From: Solanum dulcamara
Lineage: Eukaryota; Streptophyta; Magnoliopsida; Solanales; Solanaceae
Assembly (NCBI RefSeq): GCF_947179165.1
Contig: NC_077243.1
Coordinates: 29,340,001 to 29,404,000, forward strand
DNA: 64,000 bases
Reading direction: 5' to 3'
Below, one piece after another: positions 12,648 to 23,270 of the stretch (the stretch's first letter is position 1; each line of letters starts with the position of its first letter). The notes beneath the pieces were generated by a model that had not been told where the DNA came from, did no database searches, and saw only the letters and a list, made by a program, of their open reading frames with translations. The position numbers and the translations under genes were made by a program.

Positions 12648-14951
12648 TGTAATATTCAGTTTTATTCTAGCCTAGACTAAGTTCGGGAACCATAAGCAAG
12701 ATTAATAAAAAATGAGTTGTGCCTATGTGTGTGAGTCAACCTATGAGTCATAGAAACTCCTACGAATCATAAGAGTGACTCGTAGTGATGGCATTGAGGT
12801 TTGAAATATGGCCAAGTCTAAAAGTGAGTTAACGATACTATTGACGATTCGTACAGAAGTCGACGACCCGTAAGAATGAGTCGTAGGGTCGAGGTCTAAC
12901 TTCTGAAAAATATAAACCGCAGTACTTTAACTATGAGTTGACAGGCTGATCCGTAGAAAGGATCACGAGTCATAGAAACAACTCTAGAGACCCCCGGCAC
13001 TTAAGCCAAGTTTTGAACCCTGAATATCATTTCTACGAGTCAAGTTGACGACCCGTCAAGGAGTCTATGAGTCATAATAATGGCTTGTATGAAAAGTTCA
13101 GAGACTTAGTTTCTCTGATTTTCGATGACCTACAGGACGAGTTTAGTCTACGACTTGTCAAGTCTTTTACAACTCGTAGACACGAGTCATAGACCCCATA
13201 TTTTCCAGCCCAAGTCCACAATTGAATAGGATGACCCATAGAAATTTCTACGAGTCGTACCTATGACTCATAGACGGCCATATTCAGTTTTTAACGAAGG
13301 GTAGATTGATTTTTTCCCACCCTTCTTAGATTAAAACCCTGACGTTTTAGGACTAAATTAAGTCCCTTAATAGTACCCTAAACACATTACACTGTGATTA
13401 ACACTTAGATTATTTGAGAGCGAGGATTTGACAAAAGGAGAAAGGCTAGGGTTCAAGTTCTTCAAGCGAGGTCTTCTAACTCTTGATTTGTTCTTCATTC
13501 CAGGTATGTAAGGCTGAACTAAAATATAGATTTTATTTCTCCATGTGCCCATGATTGTGATAGATTGATTGTGAATGGATTGAGTCTCCATAATTGTATT
13601 TCTTGAATTTTTTTTGTCTTAAAATATACATGTTTTGCTGATTATTGATGAAATATTAATTTCCTATAAATAAATTCCGTGAACACATGAATTGGACTAC
13701 TTGTTACTAAAATCCTAGTAGCATGTTGATTGATAGTGAGTCGTATTCATCTTAAGATTGAGTCTATAGCCTTGAATTGTGAATGTACGATTTTGATTGA
13801 AATGTGAGTGTGATGATATTAATGATAGTATCAATAAATTGATAGTCCTGAATGTTGATAGTCTAAAATCTCTTTAAATTACATGATTGAAAATGATTAG
13901 GAAATTAATTGGTTGAAGGGATTGATCTGATAAAATGAATGAATTGAAAGAGTCCAAAATAGACTTATTGGTTTGGTTTGATTTGGATTGATTGTATTAT
14001 AAGCTTGAGTCTTGGGAGGAGTATCGAGCACCGAATTTGGTAAGAGTAAGTAATAACTCGCACCCAATAACTATGTCGCCAAACTAGGAGAGGATTGAAC
14101 CATTAAAGTTGGATGTTTCCCAAATTAATGTCCTGATATGATAGGACTTGATTGGTTATGGATCCATGATTGTTGATTCGTTCCTACCCTGGTAAGGTAT
14201 GAACAAAAGTGGCAATAACATCGGTTTATTGTACTATCACTGGCTCATAAGTGATAGTTGTCGGATAAGAGAAACTCTTATATAAGTCTTGATAATGCTC
14301 TGAGTCGGATTGAAATGGATTGGATTGGATTGTATATGATTGGTCTTGTCTAAATCATATTCTTGTTTAGACTTAAGACATCTTAATTGAGTTTCTCCTT
14401 CTTTTGAGTTGAGATTTTGAGTTGATTTGATCCTACCCTGATGCATGTTTTATTCTGCCATTTTACATACTCGTACATTCCACGTACTGACGCTATTTGG
14501 ACTACATTATTTTATGATACAGAGATAGGTACTAGAGCATCAACAAGCGCACCATTGAGGATCTATTCGCTTCCAGCTAGTTGGTGAGTCTTTCTTGTTT
14601 TTGGAGGATACCAGAATTATCTTTTTAGCTTTGAGTTAGCTTTTTTTTATTTTATTTGTGGTAGCCATGAAATTGTCATTGGCACCCCTTAGATTGTTGA
14701 TAGAGGCTTCATAGACTAAAGTATTGATGATGTTGATTTGTTTTGTTTTGACTAGTTTCAGTCTTACTAGTTGTTGATTTGATATATGGTTGGCCTTTGG
14801 CCTTATTTATGAGTAGTATTCTTGTGAGTTGAGTCTTCCGCTGATAGAATATAATTGAATGAAGGTGTGATTGGACCAAGTGGTTTGGTTAAAGACCAAC
14901 AATGGTCGTCGAGTGCTGGCCACGTCTAGTGTACCCTCTCGGGGCGTGACA
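12648..14951 (+). repeat. Gypsy I 3' LTR
   Basis: 2304 bases, starts TGTAATATTC and ends GGGCGTGACA. It holds a cluster (about 12720-13280) of imperfect dyads of the type TACGAGTCGTA/CTATGAGTCATAG at intervals of about 30-60 bases. The LTR should hold promoter and polyadenylation signals; I did not assign them. Confidence 0.9.
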
Positions 14952-14956
14952 ACAAA

Positions 14957-15314
14957 TTTCTTAAGTCTTCCCTCCTCTGTCTTATATTTCTTCTCCAACG
15001 CATCTCACAACTCTTTTAAAGTTTTACACATGCTATAGATATTATATAGACAGTCTTCTAGACCACTCAGAATATAATTCTTGTATAAGAAGTCATAATG
15101 CTTCAATGCTTCTGTTATCAGGAAACCCTCTCTATCTGGAGTTTCGTCTGATAGGACTGGAACATCTTTAGTGTTGAACCTCTAAAGGCTTAAAGTGTTT
15201 AGGTGGAAAAACTTCTTTTGCTGCCACCTTTTAAAATCAATACCATAGAATTTATCTGGTTTTTCTGCAGCAGTTAGCATAGGCACAAGTGTTGGTCAAC
15301 TAGATGAAGCCATT
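14957..15314 (-). pseudogene. Copia III gag N-terminus
   Basis: From an ATG at about 15314 downwards: MASSS, a stop, then EKPDKFYGIDFKRWQQKKFF, which parallels the copia II gag start (EKPGKFSGANFKGWQQR). It continues to ALEKKYKTEEGRLKKFVV, where gypsy I is inserted; the gag frame resumes at 5977. At least three stops are present. Confidence 0.85.
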
Positions 15315-15821
15315 GTATTTGCTCCAGAAATATATTCATTGATATCTCCATTCCTTTTGACAAAACAAAAATAGTATTTAAACAACATAATGACCAAACT
15401 AGAATTTTTGTTCAACTTGATGAAGTTTTTATATTCTTCGAACCGAGAAACAAAAACCTAATTAATTTGATGAAGATTTTATTTCTTAGAACCAAATTAA
15501 TCACTGAAGTAGAAAATCATTTGATTTTAGTCTCTAGTCCTCAAATGGAATATAAGATGAAGCAAAAAATACAAATAAAAGTAGGCAGATCAATTAGTAT
15601 TTCGGAATACTAACAGTAAAGATTCAATCTTTATACAACTTGTTTCTAGTTTAATGATAAATTTTTTATAATCTTCCAATCATTAACCAAATGAACCTTG
15701 AATACTGATGAAAGTTTTTATATTCTTCGAACTAGTATAAGATTCAGACAGAGTAGAAAACCAGAAAGGTTTTAATCTCCAAAAACCTCAGATACAGGAA
15801 AAAAATTAAATTTCTTAAGCT
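15315..15821 (-). other. Copia III untranslated leader
   Basis: Non-coding, between the LTR and gag. It contains repeated phrases of the type 'gaagtttttatattcttcgaa' (about 15423-15440, 15470 and 15712-15732), which also occur in the copia II leader. No TGGTATCAGAGC primer site is present next to the LTR; instead AAATTTCTTAAG lies beside it. Confidence 0.7.
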
Positions 15822-15828
15822 TGTTATC

Positions 15829-16450
15829 AGGAGGTTGGCGCGGAAGTTAGGCTTGGTGACCAGGCCATCCAAAAGAAAAGTAGCTTCAAGTACCTTGGGT
15901 CTATCATGCAAGACAGCGGAGAGATTGACAATGATGTCACACATCGTATTGGGGTACGATGAATGAAATGGAGGCTCTCTTCCGATGTGCTATATAACAA
16001 CAAGGTGTCACCACAACTTAAGGGAAAGTTCTACAATGTGGTGGTTAGACTGGCTATGTTATATGGGGCGGAGTGTTGGCCAGTTAAGGTCTCTCACGTC
16101 CAAAAGAAAAAAGTTGCCGAGATGAGAATGTTGAGATAGATGTATGGGCATACCAGGAGCGACAAGATAAGAAATGAGGCTATTCGAGATAAGATAGGAG
16201 TGGCCTCGATAGAAGACAAGATGCAGAAAATGCGACTGAGATGGTTTGGGCATGTGAAGAGGAGAGACACAGATGCCCCAGTATAGAGGTGTGAGAGGTT
16301 GGCCATAGATGGTTTCAAAAGAGGTAGGGGTAAGCCGAAGAAATATTGGAGAGAGGTGATTATACAGGACATGGCGCAGTTACAGCTTACCGAGGACATG
16401 ACCTTAGATAAGAGGATGTGGAGGACCCATATTAGGGTAGAAGGCTTGTA
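15829..16450 (+). pseudogene. RTE LINE reverse transcriptase C-terminal part
   Basis: Reading [18 protein letters not shown]..., then [48 protein letters not shown] and [13 protein letters not shown]: the conserved RT thumb and C-terminal region typical of plant RTE LINEs. Stops occur after GVR, after MLR (a Trp position) and in DAPV*RCERL. The endonuclease and RT palm are missing because of 5' truncation. The enzyme would have reverse-transcribed its own RNA at the target; this copy is dead. Confidence 0.9.
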
Positions 16451-16753
16451 CATAGTTTCAGCATTATTCCATAGTAGTGTGCGCATTAGCGCACTATAAA
16501 TTCTTGTGCTCTGATTTATGTTATTATCTATTACTTTCTGTACTTTGATTACTCTATTTTATCTGTGGCATTTTTGTTATTTGCTTTCTCATATCGCTTT
16601 TACTTCTTAGCCTTATCTGACCTCTTTTATGCTTCTATTGAGTTAAGGATCTCTCGAAAAAAGCCATCATACCTTGGTAGGAGTAAATCTGTACACTTTA
16701 TCCTCCCCATACCCCACGTTATGGAACTTTCACTAGGTTGTTGTTGTTGTTGT
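15829..16753 (+). mobile_element. RTE-type LINE, 5'-truncated, with (TTG)n tail
   Basis: A 925-bp 3' fragment with the last part of the ORF, a 3' UTR (about 16446-16736) and a (TTG)n tail (about 16737-16753). It is flanked by AAGCTTGTTATC (15817-15828) and AAGTTTATTATC (16754-16765), 10 of 12 identical, a target-site duplication. It landed inside the LTR of copia III. The last 115 bases resemble the tail at 56218-56344. Confidence 0.9.
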
Positions 16754-17622
16754 AAGTTTATTATCCCTATATCAAAGTTAGCTGTAGAAACAATAAGATG
16801 AAAAGAAAAAATAATATCCGTGTCCACAAAATTCACTTTATGTCGTTATGGAATTCAATCCCCTCACTGTACCCGAGGTTATGGATTATTTCCTCCCAAG
16901 ATAAAATGGACAAACTATTAAAGAAGTAGTGGAACCTCAAACTTTAATAATTTCAGCGGAAAAAAAACCAACAACGAAATCACACAAAGACTCAACTTTG
17001 TTTGTAAGAAAATATATACAGAAGAGGGAGAAATTCGATTCCAAAACTGAGAGAAAACCTCTCTATTTATAGCCAACAAAGGATTCAAATTTACCTGTTT
17101 AGAACAGTCTCATCTGTTCAGAACAGAAATGTTGTCTTTTGGGAAATAAATGTCTTTTCGAAAGGAACATGTCCTTTTTGAAACATTTTTGCAAAATTTA
17201 AATTAATTCTGTTGGTGAATTAATTAGTTAATTCGGTTCCGTGAATTTAATTAATTTAAATTAATTCACAAATTAATTAATTATTTAATTATTTACTCAA
17301 TAATTCTGAATTAATACACAGAAAAAGAAAATCAATTATTGAGATGAATAAATAAATTTTGACTAAAATATTATTAATCAATCACATCAAAGTCGAAGCC
17401 GAAGCAGAGAGAGCGAGCGACGAAGATGATGACGCGAGGGGGTATACTCTTCTTAACCTTTTAAGAGTTAAAGGAAGTGTTTTCTTATATAAGGACAAAA
17501 CATTTTCTTTCTTCTCATTTTTTTCTGCCAATGAATAACAAATGACTTTTAATTTTCCCTTCATTTGGTTCCCCGTATTTCCCAATTCTTATTTCTCATT
17601 CATATCTCACTTAAACCCAACA

Positions 17623-18191
17623 TTAGTTGCATCAAATAATGCTTTTAAACTGACTTATATTTTGTGTGCACCTGCTATCAAGAGAAATATTCTTTCAGTA
17701 TAAATATTTTGTCAAGATAATTTGACTCGATTGAATTTTCCCTTTCTCTTTTTTTTTGTGAAGGACTTGAAAATACGGGCTCCACTGATATATTGTTTGA
17801 ATAGAAATGGACTCTATGAATGGCCCAATCTCACAGTTAATAAGCGTGCTATTTCAAGTTTCTATAACAATTGTTCCTCGCCAAACCTGGCACCGTCGCC
17901 TTGGCCATCCCCATTCAAAGAGTTGACACGTCATCCACACATTGTTGAAAGTGCCAAAACACTTTTACATGAGGCATACTTACCTTCAAATATTTGGTCA
18001 TTTGCTTGCCAACATGCAGCCTATCTTCTTAATCGATTGCCCACCCAAAATTTAAACAATACTTCTCCATATGAAAAATTGTTTGGTGTCGCACCCAACT
18101 ATGTTTCATTAGAACTTTTGGTTGTCTATGTTACCCATGTCTTAAGCCTTACACCACCCATAATCTTGAGCCCAGGTCAACTTCATGTGTC
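17623..18191 (+). pseudogene. Copia V, pre-integrase and integrase fragment
   Basis: Plus-strand copia polyprotein debris. 17640-17830 reads like the segment after protease (KDLKIRAPLIYCLNRNGLYEWP). 17930-18190 reads as the integrase C-terminal part (HIVESAKTLLHEAYLPSNIW, LNRLPTQ, SPYEKLFGVAPNY) and ends in LEPRSTSCV-like sequence with a frameshift. The integrase catalytic core between the two parts is missing. At 18191/18192 the sequence switches abruptly to CACTA transposase. The downstream end of a similar copia lies at 54888-55514. Confidence 0.8.
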
Positions 18192-18353
18192 TTAAAAGAG
18201 ATAGAAGAAATGGGGCTTAAAAAGGTAACAGAACTTGGAGCTGATATTATTAATCATCGAATTAGTAAGTTTTTTGGTTGGAAGAAGAGAAGCATATTCT
18301 GGGATTTGCCATCTTGGAGTACCAATCTCATTCGGCATAATCTAGATGTAATG
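18192..18353 (+). pseudogene. CACTA TNPD-like transposase, segment 1
   Basis: 54 clean codons: LKEIEEMGLKKVTELG..., GWKKRSIFWDLPSWSTNLIR, then HNLDVM. This is the conserved end of the Transposase_21 (TNP2/TNPD) domain of plant CACTA elements. The frame continues directly at 25890 (HIEKN) after removing copia IV and one copy of its TAATG duplication. The N-terminal half of the transposase is missing to the left. Confidence 0.9.
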
Positions 18354-18866
18354 TGTTAGGGGGAGGAAGCACCACAACTAAAGTTTGATATGACAATAAA
18401 TATGAAAATAAATTAAACACGAGAATTTTACATGAAAACCTCTCTAACTGATAGAGGGGAAAAACCACGGGGTAGAAGGATCTCACTAATTTAATATAGA
18501 GTACACAACTCTCAAATACAAGGAGAAAACAACAATTAATACTTCTCTCTTGTAAAAGGAACAACTACTAAAGAGGACACTCAAGACTACAATATTTATC
18601 TTGGTATATAACTCTCTTTGTATTTTTACTCTCTCTTTCTGGGATGATAGAATTATTTAAATGAGGGAAAGAGGCCCTCTATTTATAGGAACCAAAAACG
18701 CGTAAAACATTTTACGCGTTGCATTTTGTCAACCAAAAAGAACACATTTTTCTTTCTACGCGTTTTTACCTTTTGAAAACGTTTCTTTTCCTTTTTCAAT
18801 GAAAGTAGGTTGTGCCTACCTACCAACCTCTTTTTTTGACTTTTCTTTTCACATTTTCTTTTCACA
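18354..18866 (-). repeat. Copia IV 3' LTR
   Basis: Starts TGTTAGGGGG and ends TTTTCTTTTCACA. It contains two nearby copies of the ACGCGTAAAA/TTTTACGCG motif (about 18698-18720). Its end has a duplicated TTTTCTTTTCACA segment that the 5' LTR lacks. Confidence 0.9.
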
Positions 18867-18881
18867 TTCTCCCACTTGAAG
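18867..18881 (-). other. Copia IV polypurine tract
   Basis: On the minus strand CTTCAAGTGGGAGAA directly precedes the 3' LTR. Confidence 0.8.
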
Positions 18882-18939
18882 ATTTAATTGAGAATTAATT
18901 AAGTCTTCACACCATCCTTTCTATCCAGTTACTGCAATG

Positions 18940-20948
18940 TTATATTTCTGCTAGATCAATAGAAGATCGACACCATATGAACTTATTACTGTTGATCGGC
19001 TTCGTAAACATATCTGTCAGGTTATCATTAGTGTAAATTTTCTAAATATACACACTGCCTTCTTCCACCTTCTCACGGACAAAGTGATACTGAACTCGTA
19101 TGTGCTTTGTCCTTGAATGAAATGTTGGATTCTTTGCAAGATGCAAAGCGCTCTGACTGTCACAAAACAGAACAATCTTCTCTTGTTTGTGCCCGAGCTC
19201 CTCCAGTAACATCTGCATCCATATTGCCTCTTTTCTAGCTTGTGTAACTACTACATATTCTGCTTCCGTCGTAGATGTAGCCACGATAGATTGCAGTTTT
19301 GAAACCCAGCTTGCAGCTCCTCCAGCAAGAGTAAACACATAACCTGTGGTGGACTTGCTTTTATCAAGATCACTTGCATAATCTGAATCAACATAACCTT
19401 TAACATTAAAGTCTGATCCTCCATAACACATTGCAACATCTGAGGTACCCTTGATGTATCTCAAAATCCTCTTAACAGTATTCCAATGCTCTCTACCAGG
19501 ATTAGCCATGTATCGACTAACCACTCCCACTGCTTGTGCAATGTCAGGTCTTGTACATACTATGTCGAACATTAAACTTCCCACTGTTGATGCATATGGT
19601 ACTCCAGACATTTCCATCCTCTCTGCTTCATTGCTAGGACACGTACTTGAGGATAACTTGAAATTAATAGGAAGTGGGGTAGAAATTGACTTACAGTCTT
19701 GCATCTTGAAGCGTCTCAAGATTTTCTTCAAGTAGTTCTTTTGAGAAAGCCAAATCTTTCTATTATTTCTGTCTCGGTGAATTTGCATCCCTAGAATCTT
19801 GTTTGTTGGTCCCAAGTCCTTTATTTCAAACTCCCTAGCCAATTGTGCCTTTAAATTTGTAAGACGATCTTTGTTGGGGCCTGCTACCAATATGTCGTCA
19901 ACATACAACAGCAAAATAACAAAATCTTCATCACCAAATCTCTTGTAATAAATACAAGGATCTGAACTATGTCTGTTGTATCCAAGGCTTATAATGAAAG
20001 AATCAAATCTCTTATACCAATACCTCAGCGTCTGTTTGAGGCCATATAGATATTTGTTCAACCTGCAAACCAAGTTATCTTTTTCCTGTTCTTCAAAACC
20101 TTCTGGTTGGAGCATGTAAATTTCTTCTTCAAGCTCTCCATGAAGAAATGCAGTTTTGACATCTAACTACTCAAAGTACAAGTCAAATGTAGCACAAATT
20201 GCCAGGACCACTCAAATTGTTGTGAGTCGAACCATCGGAGAAAATATCTCATTGAAGTCTATACCTTCTTTCTGAGCGAATCCTTTCACCACCAATCTTG
20301 CACGATACTTCTCCACTTGATCATTACCATTGCGTTTGATCTTGTAGACCCATTTGTTTCCAATGGCCTTTCTTCCTTGTTGTAATTGAACAAGATCCCA
20401 TGTTTTATATTTATGAAGAGCTTCAATTTCTTCTTGCATTGCTGCCACCCACAAAGATGATTCTTGGCCTTTCATAGCCTCGTGAAAAGTTGAAGGCTCT
20501 CCATCTTCTGTTAATAGACAGTATGCAACATTGCTCTCCATATAATAATTTGAGTGCCAAGCTGGTTCTCTTCTCTCCCTAATTGACCATCAAACTTGTG
20601 GATTTTCGATCTCAGCTTGCTCTTGTTCTTCGTGCTCTAGTGTTGCTTCAAAAGAAATGGGAACTTTTTCATTTTCTTCAACTTCAACTGTAGTAGTCTC
20701 TGATTTTTCTTTTGAAGTGCTACCTTCTTTTTCTTGTATCTTATTTTCAACAAATACAACATCCCTGCTGATTATCACCTTGCTGGCTGTGAGATCCCAC
20801 AAGCGATACCCCTTGACTCCATCAGCATACCCTAAGAAACTGCATTCCCTGGATTTTGGATCCAACTTTGATTTTTCTTGGGTGTTGTACATAACATAAG
20901 CAGGACTTCCGAATATATGTAAGCGAGAATAATCAGCTGGTTTCCTAT
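18940..20948 (-). pseudogene. Copia IV reverse transcriptase and RNase H, with integrase C-terminus
   Basis: From 20948 down: KPADYSRLHIFGSPAYVMY (end of integrase), RT start [36 protein letters not shown], the catalytic YVDD in LLLYVDDILVAG (about 19895-19920), and RNase H with YVDSDYASDLD, TTEAEYV and LFCDSQSALHLAKNP, ending near 18940. The 357-codon stretch 19042-20115 is intact. Stops interrupt at 19041, near 20165 (FE*LDV, Gln position), near 20210 and near 20588. RT copies the element RNA into DNA; RNase H removes the RNA strand. Confidence 0.92.
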
Positions 20949-23270
20949 TGTCACGACCCAAGCCTAGGGCCTAGACGTGACATGGCGAATGAGGAATCCA
21001 AAAGTACCTCAAACAAGCCTCTTAGCATTCTTTTAGCCTTTCATAGGTAATGATGATAAATAAAACAAGCGGAAATCATAACAATAAATGTTAAACTTAC
21101 ATATGTCCAACAATACCTCTAACTATTAGATTTAACGGGGCTAAGACAAGTCCCTAGCTCACCCTTAATCATGATAGAAGAAATACCATAGTAAAATATC
21201 TCAACATATCATAAGCTAGAAATATAAAGGAGTATTGTTCCCGGAACATGGGAAATCACCAAAAATAGTCTTCAAACGAAGTCTCAACTAGCCACGTGGA
21301 GGAGAACGAGGAGGAGCACCGATCCCTACATGGTGATATCATGTAGGCAAAATAGTATGCGTTAGTACTTTGAATGTACTAAGTATGTAAGGATGCATGA
21401 ACATTGAGAAAACATTAAAACATTTATGTAATATGGAACATAATTTAATGTATGCATAATAAATTATATAGATATACTTTAAAACATTCATTTTGTGTGA
21501 AAATAACCATAACCGACATTTAAGACCATGCGAGCTATTACATGGAATCCAACATAACCCCCTACGTTGGCCGGGGAGACTACTTGCCGGGTAGAACTCC
21601 GTCAACTTCATTCATTTCTTTAACTTTAACTTTAAGGGCTTTCATGGATCCATTAGCCTAAGCCTACAAGGGCTCCTATGTTGGCACATAGTTAATGAGA
21701 CAGGGGTTGCTACTAGGATTCCCTTACCGAATCCCACCTCAATGCCTCATTCGATGCTATGTCAATCCCACGGAATAGTTTAATACTTCAAAATATTCAT
21801 AGCATATAACTTGAGAATTCAAACATCATATTCGGTAGAATAGCTCATTAAAACATTTGATAATTCAAATATGCAAGAATTGTCCTTATTGCATAAAGAA
21901 TCCATATATCATTTCATCATTCTTCCATTTCATAAGACTCCCTTTTTGATCATAAATATTGCTTTCATAAACATTTATTTGGAGTCAAAGCTTTCAAGTC
22001 AAACTTTATTAAAAACATAGTAAAACTAGGTGGGTTAAAATCACTTCAACTTGCAAATATGTATGTAAATAAATATACATACATACTTTGAAATCCATTA
22101 ATTAAAAATCATGCTTTAAACAACCCACCATTAATTTCAAGAACCTTTAAATAAATAAATAGAGGAATTACTTGCAAACCATCAATTCATACATATGAAA
22201 TTATGTTGTATCAAAATAGACCAATAATCATTAGTTTAACCATGATTCATACTATTAAGTAAAAATAAGAATTACCATAAGAAAATATTACTTGAAATCA
22301 AAAGACTTAATTGAAAGAGTTTTTGGACTACATGGGTGAAAGAACCATGGATAAACACCCACATAACTTAGAGTAGAACTTCAAAAAAATAAATATAATT
22401 TATCATATAATCAAAATAATTTAGACATGAGAGTGGAAGTAATACTCTCATTGAAGTCTTACATACCTGGAATCCAAAGCTTTAGTCGGAATCGAAAGAC
22501 TTAATGAATACTCTTGAGTCCTAGCTTTTCTCCTCGCCGGAACATTTTGTGTACTACCCGGAGTATATGAATCATCAGAATAGTATTTCTTCACTACTCA
22601 GAACTAAAACTATATTTGAGAATGAGTAAAGAAGTGTATAGAGAGAAGACTTGCTTGAGAAAGCTTGATGAATAAAATGAGGAAATAAGGTGGGTATTTA
22701 TATGTGGGAAAGAGGGACCTAACAATAAATAACATAATTATAAAGAAAAATCTGAAAATTTAATGGAATATATTGATGTCATGGATGATGTTAAATGGAG
22801 GACAATTTATGTCATGAGTGATGTCAAATGTATCTAGATCTTTCCATGGTAGGTGAGATGAGTTCTTTTTAACAGAATACTCTTTTTCGGAGCTATATTT
22901 GAATAAACTAAATTTCTTATTAGGATTTGATATCTTCATAAGAATTGTAGATATGGAAGTCTAGTTTCATATAGTTTAAGAATCAACCCATTTGGATAAT
23001 CCTACAGTGAGATATGATTTTTCTTCTATAAACACTCATTTCCATCACAGCATCCTGCCTTACCAAAATTAATTTATTTGACCTACTTAAACTCCGAAAC
23101 TTAAAATATGGTCTTTATACAAGTTGTAGGTAATAATCTTGTGGTTACTCAGAAATTTGAATCACCCAAGTTAGATATTCATATGAAAAGTTATGCCCAA
23201 AATACAGAGGCTGTATCATGTTTAGGAGAGAATTAAAATATCATATACAACGTTTTTAGGGGATGTTACA
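20949..23270 (+). mobile_element. Solo LTR of a second gypsy-type family inside copia IV
   Basis: 2322 bases, starts TGTCACGACCC and ends GGGGATGTTACA, flanked by CCTAT (20944-20948) and CCTGT (23271-23275), 4 of 5 identical. It interrupts the integrase of copia IV between MEMWTG and KPADYS, which rejoin cleanly when it is removed. No coding region is inside. The family differs from the solo LTR at 1763. Strand is arbitrary; orientation was not determined. Confidence 0.85.

Larger units (their letters stand above)
5983..14951 (+). mobile_element. Gypsy I, full-length but decayed Tekay/Del-type chromovirus
   Basis: Plus-strand element with a 5' LTR (5983-7626), an initiator-Met primer site, gag, protease, RT, RNase H, integrase with a chromodomain-like end, a polypurine tract and a 3' LTR (12648-14951). 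It is flanked by ATAAA (5978-5982) and ACAAA (14952-14956), a 4/5 matching target duplication, and sits in the gag gene of copia III. Order and sequence parallel gypsy II. The internal region carries more than ten in-frame stops and several frameshifts, and the 5' LTR has lost about 0.65 kb relative to the 3' LTR, so it is an old copy. Confidence 0.9.
4735..17622 (-). mobile_element. Copia III, truncated Ty1-copia element split by gypsy I and an RTE LINE
   Basis: A minus-strand relative of copia II. It comprises pol/gag pieces at 4735-5982, gag N-terminus at 14957-15314, leader at 15315-15821 and a 5' LTR at 15822-17622. Gypsy I is inserted in gag (target duplication ATAAA/ACAAA) and an RTE LINE is inserted 7 bases inside the LTR. 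Removing the LINE leaves an LTR of about 0.86 kb, close to the 0.94-0.97 kb LTRs of copia II. Integrase C-terminus, RT, RNase H and the 3' LTR are gone on the left side. The copy carries many stops and is clearly dead. Confidence 0.85.
15822..17622 (-). repeat. Copia III 5' LTR, split by an RTE LINE
   Basis: Starts TGTTATC (15822) and ends AAACCCAACA (17622), like the copia II LTRs. After the LINE it resumes at 16754 and shares phrases with copia II such as CCCCTCACTGTACCCGAGG and GGTCAAAATT-type AT runs, plus a GAAGCC/GCGAGCGACGA block near 17393-17440 with only two hexamer units. Confidence 0.85.

Noticed and set aside
16094..16486. 130-codon minus-strand frame opposite the RTE LINE
   Set aside because: It is the complement of the RT coding strand, whose plus-strand reading matches a known family.
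19451..19735. Plus-strand open frames opposite copia RT/RNase H (also 27976-28236 and 31381-31827)
   Set aside because: They mirror well-conserved minus-strand retrotransposon proteins and have no domain of their own.
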